Of a DNA stretch of 64,000 bases, positions 43,488-52,218 are shown piece by piece. The translations under genes were made by a program, and so were the position numbers. The notes below the pieces were generated by a model that was not told the DNA's origin, did not search any database, and worked only from the letters and a program-made list of their open reading frames with translations. Position 1 is the stretch's first letter, and each line of letters starts with the position of its first letter. Origin of the DNA: Clostridium carboxidivorans P7 (GTDB taxonomy: Bacteria; Bacillota; Clostridia; Clostridiales; Clostridiaceae). Location of the stretch: contig NZ_CP011803.1 of NCBI RefSeq assembly GCF_001038625.1, positions 3,658,001 to 3,722,000 on the forward strand, in the 5' to 3' direction.

Positions 43488-43751
43488 TTATTCTTTTATA
43501 AATGTAGTTTTCATGGCATTTAACATATCTGCATCAACAGAAACAAATTTTACACTTATATTGCCTGTGCTGTGTAACATGGCTTGATAAATCCTAAAGA
43601 TATAAGAATGAATTTTTAAAATAACAACATAAGTTTCAATATTTAATCTTTCATTTTTTTCGTGGTTCTCATAAATAATTGTTTCTCCATCATCTGACAT
43701 TTCCTTTATTTGTTTGTATACTGCTTCTTTTAAGAGGTTTCGCATTATCAT
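43488..43751 (-). CDS. Hypothetical 87-aa protein coupled to the integrase
   Basis: Overlaps the integrase stop by 4 bp (ATGA), so it is translationally coupled. Not recognised; small alpha/beta protein. Excisionase or recombination directionality factor is a natural guess from position, but no HTH is visible. Confidence 0.55.
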   Translation of the reverse strand: MIMRNLLKEAVYKQIKEMSDDGETIIYENHEKNERLNIETYVVILKIHSYIFRIYQAMLHSTGNISVKFVSVDADMLNAMKTTFIKE

Positions 43752-44734
43752 CTACCTCCTTTTAAAGTTCTAATTTTTTTTCTGTTAATTGAACTATTTT
43801 CCAAAATATCAGCAGAAAATCTTTCTACATCTTCTACTAATTCTGTAGTATAAAGTTTTGTATATAAAGTAATTAGTTCAGGACTTTTGTGTTGTACTAG
43901 AAACTGTATTTTTGGTATAGGTACATTTTGTAATACTAAGGATTTAATATAAAATCTCCTAAATGCATGTATAGATGTTATTTCAACATTTCTTTTTTTA
44001 TTGTAGGTAGATATATATTTATATAATTTATTAGATGTTAATTGTTCACCATATGGAGTTATTAAGAAATATTCATTCATTACACCTTGGGAACTTAATA
44101 AATTTAAATATTCATTTACTACTTCTTTAAGATTATGAACTAATGGAACTATATGCGGTTTGTTATTTTTGGTATGTCTATAGTAAATAATATTATTATT
44201 TAGGTCTATATCCTCTACTTTTAAATTTATTGCTGTACTAAGACGCATACCAGTAAATACAAATATATTTACTGCTACATATGCAACATATTCACTAAAA
44301 TTACATTTACTTAGGTTAGGTTTAAGCAATAACTTTTGTATATCTTCTTTACTATAGGTTTCTTTAGGTTGTAAATCTGGAGATGGTACTTTAATTTTAA
44401 ATTTTGGTAGGTATCCTTTTTCCATTGCAAAATACAGAAACGTTCTTAACCCTCTTATATTGGTGTGTATAGTATTAATACCATTATTTCTTTCTGTCTT
44501 GCAATATTTCATAAAATTCATTATAGTTGATTGGTCTATTGTATTAATAAAATCATTATAATTTTTAAATTTATAAAAAACATTTAGTATTTCTTCATAA
44601 AATCTAAAAGTTGCAGGTCTTAATTGTCTTTCTTTTAAATTGTTCTCAAATTCCTCTTGAACTTTTGCAATTGTAATGTTAGGATACTTTTTCTGTTGTA
44701 TATCTGGTATTAAATTTAAATTTATCTTTTTCAT
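43748..44734 (-). CDS. int: Tyrosine recombinase (phage-type integrase)
   Basis: 328 aa. N-terminal SAM-like core-binding domain (about 20-110). Catalytic residues: Arg in FTGMRLST (about 166), Lys in the beta-hairpin RHTKNNKPHIVP, HAFRR (HxxR, about 261-265), QHKSPELITLYTKLY with the His and the nucleophile Tyr near 289-292. RBS AGGAG. It lies 150 bp from the reconstituted tRNA-Leu and the 66-bp attR, so it catalysed this integration. Confidence 0.93.
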   Translation of the reverse strand: MKKINLNLIPDIQQKKYPNITIAKVQEEFENNLKERQLRPATFRFYEEILNVFYKFKNYNDFINTIDQSTIMNFMKYCKTERNNGINTIHTNIRGLRTFLYFAMEKGYLPKFKIKVPSPDLQPKETYSKEDIQKLLLKPNLSKCNFSEYVAYVAVNIFVFTGMRLSTAINLKVEDIDLNNNIIYYRHTKNNKPHIVPLVHNLKEVVNEYLNLLSSQGVMNEYFLITPYGEQLTSNKLYKYISTYNKKRNVEITSIHAFRRFYIKSLVLQNVPIPKIQFLVQHKSPELITLYTKLYTTELVEDVERFSADILENSSINRKKIRTLKGGR

Positions 44735-44784
44735 ATAATTGCTACTCCTATTTATATATTTAGGAATAATGGCAATACATCCAA

Positions 44785-44840
44785 ATAAAAAAATAGCAAT
44801 ACGTCTATTGGATTACTTTTCCAACGAACGTATTGCTATT
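44785..44840 (-). terminator. Terminator between tRNA-Leu and integrase
   Basis: Perfect 12-bp arms AATAGCAATACG (44792-44803) and CGTATTGCTATT (44829-44840) with inner TTGGA/TCCAA. On the minus strand it is followed by seven T. It stops tRNA transcription before the integrase gene; a related GGCAATAC copy at 44771 may be an integrase arm site. Confidence 0.75.
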
Positions 44841-44883
44841 TACAACGTGTTTCACACTAGCATTTACAATACTTACAGTGTTA

Positions 44884-44949
44884 TTCATGGTGCAGAAGAC
44901 GGGACTTGAACCCGTACGATTACTCACACGCCCCTCAAACGTGCGCGTC
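44884..44949. repeat. attR: 66-bp direct repeat within tRNA-Leu(GAG)
   Basis: Second copy of the 5528-5593 repeat, here forming the 3' part of the intact tRNA gene supplied by the element. Confidence 0.93.
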
Positions 44950-44970
44950 TGCCTATTCCGCCACTCCTGC
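44888..44970 (-). tRNA. tRNA-Leu (anticodon GAG), integration target
   Basis: 83 nt with encoded CCA. Acceptor GCAGGAG/CTTCTGC, anticodon stem CACGT/GCGTG with loop TTGAGGG (anticodon GAG), T arm GGGTTCAAGTCCC. Decodes CUC/CUU. Promoter TTGACG (complement of 45028-45033), 17 bp, TATAAT (complement of 45005-45010). Confidence 0.95.
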
Positions 44971-45004
44971 ATATTATCGTTTACTGTCTTTTGCAACTAC
45001 GACT

Positions 45005-45033
45005 ATTATACTATGTGTTTTTATCTTCGTCAA
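45005..45033 (-). promoter_or_regulatory. Promoter of tRNA-Leu(GAG)
   Basis: TTGACG, 17-bp spacer, perfect TATAAT on the minus strand, 35 bp upstream of the tRNA. Confidence 0.75.
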
Positions 45034-45067
45034 TGGCTTGTTTTTAACAATTGTTAACTAAAAAATA

Positions 45068-45109
45068 GGATTTAGTACTTAATATAAATTTAATACCAGT
45101 ATTAAATCC
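45068..45109 (-). terminator. Terminator of the polA-coaE-slt operon
   Basis: GGATTTAATACT pairs with AGTACTAAATCC around an AT-rich loop and is followed by TATTTTTTAG on the minus strand. Confidence 0.6.
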
Positions 45110-45132
45110 TTAAACTTTCTCTTTAACTACCA

Positions 45133-45699
45133 TCACTTTTTTTGTAATCTTTTATCATTCTTATATAAATATTTATATATATTACAATTTACTTTAACCT
45201 TTTTAACATACTTGTCCGTTTCCTTAAAAGGAATGTAGTGAAGGTTTTTTCCATCAGAAGAATGTTCTGAGTTCTTTAGCCACTTTTGAACATTACCTCT
45301 TCCTCCATTATATGCTGCCAGCACTAATTCCATATTATTATCAAATTCATCCTTTAAATTATCTAAATACCAGCATCCCATATTTATATTGAAGTCAGAG
45401 TCATTTAACATATCTGTTTTGAAATTCTTCACCCCCATTTTATCAGCTGCCCAATCTGCTGTATCTGGAGTGATTTGCATAAGCCCATAGGCATTTTTAT
45501 TTGATTTTGCATTTTTATTAAAATTACTCTCTGTTTTTATAACTGCTGCTACTAAATAAGGATCTAAATCATATTTACAGGAATATTTAAGTATACTATC
45601 TGTATATTTTAATGGATAAAAGTATTTAACTATATTTTTTGCATTCATTAATAATACAATTAATGCTATAAAACCTATTGCTCTTTTAATTCCTTTCAA
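45133..45699 (-). CDS. Lytic transglycosylase (SLT domain)
   Basis: 188 aa with an N-terminal TM/signal anchor (about 8-25). Cleaves peptidoglycan glycan strands outside the membrane. The catalytic Glu is in AAVIKTESNFN; the goose-lysozyme-type motifs AYGLMQITPDTADWAA and LAAYNGGRGNVQKWL are intact. It starts one base after coaE, the common clostridial polA-coaE-slt arrangement. Confidence 0.9.
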   Translation of the reverse strand: MKGIKRAIGFIALIVLLMNAKNIVKYFYPLKYTDSILKYSCKYDLDPYLVAAVIKTESNFNKNAKSNKNAYGLMQITPDTADWAADKMGVKNFKTDMLNDSDFNINMGCWYLDNLKDEFDNNMELVLAAYNGGRGNVQKWLKNSEHSSDGKNLHYIPFKETDKYVKKVKVNCNIYKYLYKNDKRLQKK

Positions 45700-45700
45700 A

Positions 45701-46336
45701 CTAATTTGTGCCTAAATTACTAAGGCACTTCACCCCCCTAAAATTTCTGCCAATCTCTCTTAAAGTTATATTTAATTCTTCCTCTGTATCCTTTAAACTT
45801 TTTGAATTATCTATGGTATAGTCTGCAAATTTAATTTTTTCTTCTAAAGACATTTGTGAATTTATTCTATTGAGAATTTCACTGTGTGGCAACTTATCTC
45901 TATTTTTAATTCTTTCAAATTGTGTTAAAGAATCTACCCAAACCAGTATATTTACGTCCATATATTTATGTAAATTATTTTCTATTAGGGTAGCAGCATC
46001 AATTATACAGACTTCTTTTCCCTTCTCATCCAATTGATTTATTCTATAAAATATGTCTTTCACAATAAAAGGCATAATTATCTCTTCATATTTTTTCCTT
46101 TTTTCTTGTACAGCAAATATAAAATTACCTAATTCTCTTCTTTTTAGTTTATTATTTTCATCAACAAATGTTTCTCCAAAGTTTTTCTTTATTTCACAAA
46201 TAATTTCAGGATATTTGTTTAATACCTCTCTGGCTACAATATCTGCATCTATAATATCAAACCCTCTTTTGCTAAGCATTTCAGAAATGGTACTCTTTCC
46301 ACTTCCTATTCCACCAGTGAGTCCGATTTTAAGCAT
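45701..46336 (-). CDS. coaE: Dephospho-CoA kinase
   Basis: 211 aa. Final step of coenzyme A synthesis, phosphorylation of dephospho-CoA. P-loop GLTGGIGSGKST at residues 5-16, FDIIDADIVAREV (substrate Asp), lid region RRELGNFIF. RBS AAAGGGGTTG. Usual family length, downstream of polA by 31 bp. Confidence 0.95.
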   Translation of the reverse strand: MLKIGLTGGIGSGKSTISEMLSKRGFDIIDADIVAREVLNKYPEIICEIKKNFGETFVDENNKLKRRELGNFIFAVQEKRKKYEEIIMPFIVKDIFYRINQLDEKGKEVCIIDAATLIENNLHKYMDVNILVWVDSLTQFERIKNRDKLPHSEILNRINSQMSLEEKIKFADYTIDNSKSLKDTEEELNITLREIGRNFRGVKCLSNLGTN

Positions 46337-46367
46337 AAGAAATCAACCCCTTTGTATTTGAAGAAAA

Positions 46368-49010
46368 TTATTTTGCCTCGTACCAATTATCTCCAAGATT
46401 AATATCCACTTCCAAAGGTACTCTTAATTTCATAACATCTTCCATTTGATTTTTAACTAATTCTTTTACTTCTTCTAACTCATCCTTATATACATTCAAA
46501 ATAAGTTCATCATGCACTTGAAGTATTACTTTACTCTTTAAATTTTTACTCTTTAAGATGTTATATACATTTACCATGGACATCTTTATTATATCTGCAG
46601 CACTGCCTTGAATAGGTGTATTCATGGCTAATCTTTCCCCAAAAGCCTTTACCATCTTTTTAGAATTCTTAATTTCAGGTATAAACCTTCTTCTATTCAT
46701 TATAGTAGTTACATACAGATTATCCTCTGCCTGCTTTATAACATTATCCATATACCTTTTTACACCTGGATATCTTTCGAAATAAGTATCTATATAATTC
46801 TTAGCTTCTTTTCTAGATATCTTTAAATCCTTAGCCAAACTAAAGTCACCTATGCCATAAACTATACCAAAGTTTACAGCCTTAGCATTACTTCTTTGAA
46901 GCTTAGTAACTTGGTCTATAGGCACTTTGAACACTTCTGATGCTGTTTTAGTATGAATATCACTATGATTAAGAAAAGCGTCTATTAAATTTTCATCATC
47001 TGCTATATGAGCAAGTACTCTGAGTTCTATTTGTGAATAATCTGCTGAAAGTATTATTGAATTTTCATCTTCAGGTACAAATACTTTTCTTATTTCTCTA
47101 CCCATTTCATATTTTATTGGTATATTTTGAAGATTAGGTTCCGTGCTTGACAATCTTCCTGTAGTAGTAACTGTTTGATTAAAGCTAGAATGTATTTTTC
47201 CATCTTTATCAATTACAGCTTTTAATCCTTCGATGTATGTAGAATAAAGCTTAGTAAACTGTCTATAGTAAGTTATTTTTTCTATAATAGGATGTTTATC
47301 TAAAAGCTGCTCTAAAACCTCTGCATTAGTGGAATATCCTGTTTTTGTCTTTTTAATTACAGGCAAATCAAGTTTTTCAAATAATATTTTTCCAAGCTGT
47401 TTAGGAGAATTAATATTAAATTCTTCTTCTGCCAACCCATATATATCCTTCTTAAGCTTATCTATTTCTATCTTAAATTTTTCTCCTAGTTCCTCTAATT
47501 TTACATTATCAACCTTAAAGCCTTCATATTCCATAGCTGCTAATACCAATGTAAGCGGCTGTTCTACTTCATATAAAAGTTCTTCCATATTCAATTCTTT
47601 TATTTGTTTATTTAAGGTTTCAAAAACATCTTTTAAAAGAGAATTTTCCTTTACTCTGATTTCATCTTCTTCTCCTTGGAGCATTATTTTAAGATAATCC
47701 TGTATAATAGAATTTAATCCATATTCACCCCTAGAAGAATCAATTAAATAAGCTGCTATTTCTGTATCAAATTTTACACTGGTAAAGTTTATTCCCATTT
47801 TCTTAAATACAGTATATGGAACTTTTATATTATGACTTACTTTTTCTATTTTATCATTTTCAAATATATCCTTAAGACATTTTAATGTATCTTCATTATT
47901 TTCTTCATATATTTTTTCAAGTTCTACTACATAATTTTTATTATCTATATTCAAAAATATCTTTTCTATATAACTTTTTGAGTAAATATTCCCATCTACA
48001 ATTTTAAAAGTTAAGTATAAAATTTCATCTTTTGCAATTAAACTTATGTCTTCCCCAAGCTTTTTTAAATCCTTTATATTACTTATGTTTTTAAAGTCAA
48101 CTTTAATATCTTCTTTTTCAATTTCTTCTTTTAATTCTTTTTCACCTATTACTTTATCTATAAGTGATTTAAATTGAAGCTCTATAAATAAGTTTTTTAC
48201 ACCTTCTACATCATAATTTTCCTTAGATTTTATTTCATTTAGATCTATTTCTATAGGAACATTAACCATGATAGTAGCAAGCTTTTTACTGAATACTGCC
48301 TGTTCACTATACTGCATTAAATTTTCTTTTATTTTTTTTCCACTAATATTATCTATATTATTTAATACATTTTCTATACTTCCATATTCTTTTATAAGTT
48401 TAAAGGCTGTTTTTTCACCAACTCCTGGAACACCAGGTATATTATCTGATTTGTCTCCCATAAGGCCTTTTACATCTATAAATTGAGTTGGTGTAACTTC
48501 AAATTCTGAAATCATTCTATTTTTATCATATATCTCTTTTTCTGTAATTCCTTTTTTTGTTATAACAACTTTTACGTTATCTGTTGCTAATTGAAGAGCA
48601 TCTTTATCTCCTGTAACTATGTAAACTTCTATGTCTTTTTTTTCTGCATATACAGAAAGAGTTCCTATAAGATCATCTGCTTCGAATCCGTCAATTTCAA
48701 ACATACTTATAGAAAGCATATTTAATAGTTTTTTTACCACTGGAAATTGTTCTGCCAGCTCTTCTGGCATTCTTTTTCTACCAGCCTTATAATCCTTGTA
48801 TTCATTGTGTCTAAATGTAGGAGCACTTCTATCAAAAGTACAAACTATATAATTAGGATTAATTTCTTCTCTCATTTTTAAAAGCATTGTTACAAAACCA
48901 TATACTCCATTAGTATGTAATCCTTGAGAGTTAGTTAACGGTGGCAGTGCATAAAACGCTCTATTCATTAAACTATTTCCATCAAGTATCAATAACTTTT
49001 CTTTAGACAT
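46368..49010 (-). CDS. polA: DNA polymerase I
   Basis: 880 aa from ATG at 49010 (GGAGGGTC upstream). Repair and Okazaki-fragment processing. N-terminal 5'-3' exonuclease (LLILDGNSLMNRAFYALPPL; GFEADDLIGTL; VTGDKDALQL; GLMGDKSDNIPGVPGVGEKTA). The middle exonuclease-like domain lacks a clear catalytic set, as in several Firmicutes. Polymerase motifs A (LSADYSQIELRVLAH), B (RSNAKAVNFGIVYG) and C (VHDELI) are intact. Confidence 0.96.
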   Translation of the reverse strand: MSKEKLLILDGNSLMNRAFYALPPLTNSQGLHTNGVYGFVTMLLKMREEINPNYIVCTFDRSAPTFRHNEYKDYKAGRKRMPEELAEQFPVVKKLLNMLSISMFEIDGFEADDLIGTLSVYAEKKDIEVYIVTGDKDALQLATDNVKVVITKKGITEKEIYDKNRMISEFEVTPTQFIDVKGLMGDKSDNIPGVPGVGEKTAFKLIKEYGSIENVLNNIDNISGKKIKENLMQYSEQAVFSKKLATIMVNVPIEIDLNEIKSKENYDVEGVKNLFIELQFKSLIDKVIGEKELKEEIEKEDIKVDFKNISNIKDLKKLGEDISLIAKDEILYLTFKIVDGNIYSKSYIEKIFLNIDNKNYVVELEKIYEENNEDTLKCLKDIFENDKIEKVSHNIKVPYTVFKKMGINFTSVKFDTEIAAYLIDSSRGEYGLNSIIQDYLKIMLQGEEDEIRVKENSLLKDVFETLNKQIKELNMEELLYEVEQPLTLVLAAMEYEGFKVDNVKLEELGEKFKIEIDKLKKDIYGLAEEEFNINSPKQLGKILFEKLDLPVIKKTKTGYSTNAEVLEQLLDKHPIIEKITYYRQFTKLYSTYIEGLKAVIDKDGKIHSSFNQTVTTTGRLSSTEPNLQNIPIKYEMGREIRKVFVPEDENSIILSADYSQIELRVLAHIADDENLIDAFLNHSDIHTKTASEVFKVPIDQVTKLQRSNAKAVNFGIVYGIGDFSLAKDLKISRKEAKNYIDTYFERYPGVKRYMDNVIKQAEDNLYVTTIMNRRRFIPEIKNSKKMVKAFGERLAMNTPIQGSAADIIKMSMVNVYNILKSKNLKSKVILQVHDELILNVYKDELEEVKELVKNQMEDVMKLRVPLEVDINLGDNWYEAK

Positions 49011-49173
49011 AAGACCCTCCAAATTTGTTAATTATTTTATCTATATAAACTAATTTCAATTTTCCATTTTCTCAATCTCTTTATTATATCATCTTAACAA
49101 GTATATTCTCTATTTTTTTTAATATTTTATTAAATTAAGTTTCTTTTTATTTTAATGATACCCATATTTCTAA

Positions 49174-49204
49174 TAAAAAAACATCTACATATCAATGCAG
49201 ATGC
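49174..49204 (-). terminator. Terminator of the YbjQ-family gene
   Basis: GCATCT/AGATGT stem followed by seven T on the minus strand. Confidence 0.65.
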
Positions 49205-49212
49205 TTTCTTAA

Positions 49213-49542
49213 TTATTCCTTTTCTACTTTAACTGCCGTTCCATAACATAAAACTTCTGTTATTCCTTGTGTTACTTCATTAGCATCGTATCTAACCCCA
49301 ATAATAGCATTTGAACCTATTTCATCAGCATGCTTCATCATTAGTTCAAATGATTCTTCTCTGGTTTGTTCACAAAGTTCTGTATACAAAGATATATTTC
49401 CTCCTACAAGACTTTGTAATCCAGCTCCTATGTTTCCTATAACACTTCTTGAACGAACAATTACGCCTCTCACTAATCCACAATTTTCTATAATCTTATA
49501 TCCTGCTATATCAAATGCTGTTGTTACCATTGATTTATCCAT
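49213..49542 (-). CDS. YbjQ-family (UPF0145) protein
   Basis: 109 aa, full length for the family. Conserved features: the G.VRGVIVRSRSVIGNIGAG segment, LCEQTREESFELMMKHADEIGSNAIIGVRYD and YGTAVKVE. A small pentameric-fold protein of unknown role. RBS GGGGGA. Confidence 0.85.
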   Translation of the reverse strand: MDKSMVTTAFDIAGYKIIENCGLVRGVIVRSRSVIGNIGAGLQSLVGGNISLYTELCEQTREESFELMMKHADEIGSNAIIGVRYDANEVTQGITEVLCYGTAVKVEKE

Positions 49543-49671
49543 ATTATTATTCTCCCCCTTCTTAATTCTAGCTTAGACCACAGCTTGAATTTTTCAAATA
49601 GATATGATAAATTCTGCTTGATAAAATTACAAAGATAAGTATATCATTCAAAATATTAAATTACCACAAAG

Positions 49672-49699
49672 AAAAAAAACAGCAGAAAGAACTCTGCTG
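49672..49699 (-). terminator. Terminator of the 45-aa gene
   Basis: CAGCAGA/TCTGCTG stem with eight T on the minus strand. Confidence 0.75.
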
Positions 49700-49716
49700 A
49701 TACCGTATTAAAAATT

Positions 49717-49854
49717 TTAACCCCTACTAAATAGAACACTAACCATATCAAAAAGAAACTTATGTGATTCTCTTCTTCTTATTTTTTTAACTGCTTTTTT
49801 ATCTCTTTTAGCAGCTTGAACATCTTTTTTATTTTCATTAATAATATCCTTCAT
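49717..49854 (-). CDS. Small basic protein, 45 aa
   Basis: ATG with GGGGAGTGG upstream and its own terminator. Lys/Arg-rich (NKKDVQAAKRDKKAVKKIRRRESHKF) then a short hydrophobic end. Function unknown; may bind nucleic acid or membranes. Confidence 0.6.
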   Translation of the reverse strand: MKDIINENKKDVQAAKRDKKAVKKIRRRESHKFLFDMVSVLFSRG

Positions 49855-50111
49855 GAAAACCACTCCCCTTTTACCCATTAATATGCATTTCAAATAAGTT
49901 TAGTTACAACAAAATCATAGTAGTAGGCTTCCCCTTTTGTTTAACACTTATATTACATATGTTTTTTGTTATTTTATAATACTATTATAATATTTTTATA
50001 AATAAATGTCACTACCTTTTAAAAAGAATATTGAAAATATTTAGAATATTATCTTAAATGCAATTTTATTCATTAATATTATAGTGATTTATTATATTTT
50101 TACTATAAATT

Positions 50112-50158
50112 GAAGCCAATGCTTCAGTATACAAAATACCACTAAAACATTGACTTCT
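50112..50158 (-). terminator. Terminator-like hairpin after fhs
   Basis: GAAGTCAATG (50149-50158, complement) pairs with CATTGGCTTC (50112-50121, complement); the T-tract is weak. Confidence 0.5.
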
Positions 50159-50202
50159 TATTTTTTATATTAATTTTTGAGATTATATAAACAAGATACT
50201 TA

Positions 50203-51879
50203 CTAGAATAATCCGCTTATTACTCCATCTTTATTAACATCAATTTTTTCAGCTGCTGGAACTTTAGGAAGTCCTGGCATTTTCATTATTGCTCCAGTTA
50301 AAGCAACAACAAAACCTGCTCCCGCTGAAACTGTTACTTGTCTTACAGTTACTTTAAAGCCTGTTGGTCTTCCAAGTTTAGTCTGATCATCAGTTAAAGA
50401 ATATTGAGTTTTGGCCATACATACTGGAGTTTTACCAAATCCATTTTTCTCTAATTCATCAATTTCTTTTTCAGCTTGTGCTGTAAATACTGCATCATCA
50501 GCACCATAAATCTTTTGAGCTATAGCTCTTATTTTTTCTCTTATTGGAAGTTCTGCATCATAAGCAAATTGGAAGTTGTTTTCTTCTGTTTCTATTAATC
50601 TTATTACTTCCTTAGCAACTTCAACTCCACCTTCTCCACCTTTTGCCCAAACTTCTGATAGTTTAACATTTACTCCAAGAGCTCTGCATCTATCTTCAAC
50701 TAATTTTAATTCAGCTTGAGTATCAGTTGGAAATGCATTTATTGCTACCACTGCTGGTAATTTAAATACCTTAGTTATATTTTCAACGTGTTTTAATAAG
50801 TTTGGAAGTCCTTTTTCAAGAGCTTCTAAGTTTTCATTATTTAAATCAGCTTTTGGTACTCCGCCGTTGTATTTTAATGCTCTTACTGTAGCAACTATTA
50901 CAACTGCATCTGGTTTTAATCCAGCCATTCTACATTTAATGTCTAAGAATTTTTCAGCTCCAAGGTCAGCTCCGAAACCTGCCTCTGTAACTACATAATC
51001 TGCAAAATGAGTAGCCATTCTTGTAGCCATTATTGAGTTACATCCATGAGCTATATTTGCAAATGGTCCGCCATGAACAAATGCTGGTGTTCCTTCAAGA
51101 GTTTGAACTAGATTTGGTTTTAATGCATCTTTAAGTAATGCAGTCATGGCACCTTGTGCATTTATCTGTCCAGCTGTTACAGGTTCTCCAGCCCTTGTAT
51201 ATGCTACAACTATTCTAGCAAGTCTTGCTTTTAAGTCTTCTATATCGCTAGCCAAGCAAAATATAGCCATTATTTCTGAAGCAACAGTAATATCAAATCC
51301 ATCTTCTCTTGGTACTCCGTTAACTTTTCCCCCCATACCATCAACAACAAATCTTAATTGTCTGTCGTTCATATCAACACATCTTCTCCAAACTATTCTT
51401 CTTGGATCAATGTCTAAAGCATTTCCCTGATATATGTGATTGTCCAGCATTGCTGCTAATAAATTGTTAGCTGCTCCTATTGCATGGAAGTCACCCGTAA
51501 AGTGTAGGTTAATATCTTCCATTGGAACAACTTGCGCATATCCGCCACCTGCTGCTCCACCTTTTACTCCAAATACTGGTCCTAATGACGGTTCTCTTAA
51601 AGCAACTATTGTATTTTTGCCTATTTTTGATAAAGCGTCAGCTACACCTATTGACGTAGTAGTTTTTCCTTCTCCTGCTGGTGTTGGATTAATTGCTGTA
51701 CAAAGAATGAGTTTACCTTTTTTTCCTGGAGTTTTCTTTAATAAGTTGTAATCTACTTTAGCCTTATATTTTCCATAAAGCTCGATGTCATCTTCAGAAA
51801 TACCTATTTTTTCAGCTATCTTCCTTATGTCTTTTGGTTTACACTCCTGTGCTATTTCAATGTCTGATTTAAAACCCAT
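50203..51879 (-). CDS. fhs: Formate--tetrahydrofolate ligase
   Basis: 558 aa, standard length. ATP-dependent activation of formate to 10-formyl-THF, second step of the methyl branch. P-loop [13 protein letters not shown] (about 67-79), [19 protein letters not shown], the folate/formate region [16 protein letters not shown], and C-terminal [14 protein letters not shown]. Preceded by a ZTP riboswitch, so expression follows folate/one-carbon stress. Functionally it takes the product of the formate dehydrogenase 48 kb away. Confidence 0.97.
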   Translation of the reverse strand: MGFKSDIEIAQECKPKDIRKIAEKIGISEDDIELYGKYKAKVDYNLLKKTPGKKGKLILCTAINPTPAGEGKTTTSIGVADALSKIGKNTIVALREPSLGPVFGVKGGAAGGGYAQVVPMEDINLHFTGDFHAIGAANNLLAAMLDNHIYQGNALDIDPRRIVWRRCVDMNDRQLRFVVDGMGGKVNGVPREDGFDITVASEIMAIFCLASDIEDLKARLARIVVAYTRAGEPVTAGQINAQGAMTALLKDALKPNLVQTLEGTPAFVHGGPFANIAHGCNSIMATRMATHFADYVVTEAGFGADLGAEKFLDIKCRMAGLKPDAVVIVATVRALKYNGGVPKADLNNENLEALEKGLPNLLKHVENITKVFKLPAVVAINAFPTDTQAELKLVEDRCRALGVNVKLSEVWAKGGEGGVEVAKEVIRLIETEENNFQFAYDAELPIREKIRAIAQKIYGADDAVFTAQAEKEIDELEKNGFGKTPVCMAKTQYSLTDDQTKLGRPTGFKVTVRQVTVSAGAGFVVALTGAIMKMPGLPKVPAAEKIDVNKDGVISGLF

Positions 51880-52019
51880 TTTAAAATACCTCCATCTCTA
51901 ATTTTTGTTTATTTTTTACCTCCTCTACGCTTTCTATACAGAAGCGTAAGGAGATTGGTTAACTTTAAACAAAATTTTTCTTTAGATTTAATTAAAGATG
52001 CCCAACAGTTAACAAAAAA

Positions 52020-52118
52020 CGTAAAACCGCCTGGACACATTTGCCCAGGCGGTCGACATTTATACTTTATAAATCACACTCCCTGTGGTAAACTCCACTT
52101 CCGCCAGTCGTGCGACTC
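52020..52118 (-). ncRNA. ZTP (pfl) riboswitch with overlapping terminator
   Basis: Minus strand shows the pfl aptamer hallmarks: GTCGCACGACTGGCGGAAG (P1/J region), GTGGAGTTTACCACAGGGAG (P2 with CAGGGAG), a variable linker, then CGACCGCCTGGGCA (P3). The P3 strand CCGCCTGGGCA also pairs with TGTCCAGGCGG to form an intrinsic terminator with a T-run (52027-52052), so ZTP/ZMP binding should prevent termination. It controls fhs, a known target of this riboswitch. Confidence 0.93.
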
Positions 52119-52218
52119 TTAAATTTTCAAAATAAAAATTACTGCTTAAATAAACATGTAATTGTAAATTTTATCACTGCCTCTTAATATTAAATGATAA
52201 TGTTAATTATGTCAATTA

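Larger units (their letters stand above)
5594..44949. mobile_element. Integrated phage-plasmid-like element with head genes but no recognisable tail genes (39.4 kb)
   Basis: Bounded by the 66-bp tRNA-Leu repeat with a tyrosine recombinase just inside the right end. Contents: head module (scaffold, capsid, terminases, portal, connector-like proteins), ParM/ParR, Rep-like protein, YonO-like RNA polymerase, repressor switch, GIY-YIG cassette and many unknown small proteins. Nearly all genes run leftward; plus-strand genes are the repressor, a 166/192-aa pair and two tiny hydrophobic peptides. No tail, tape-measure, receptor-binding, holin or endolysin gene was recognised. Alternatives are a phage-plasmid, a capsid-forming satellite that borrows tails, or a degraded prophage. 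Confidence 0.9.
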
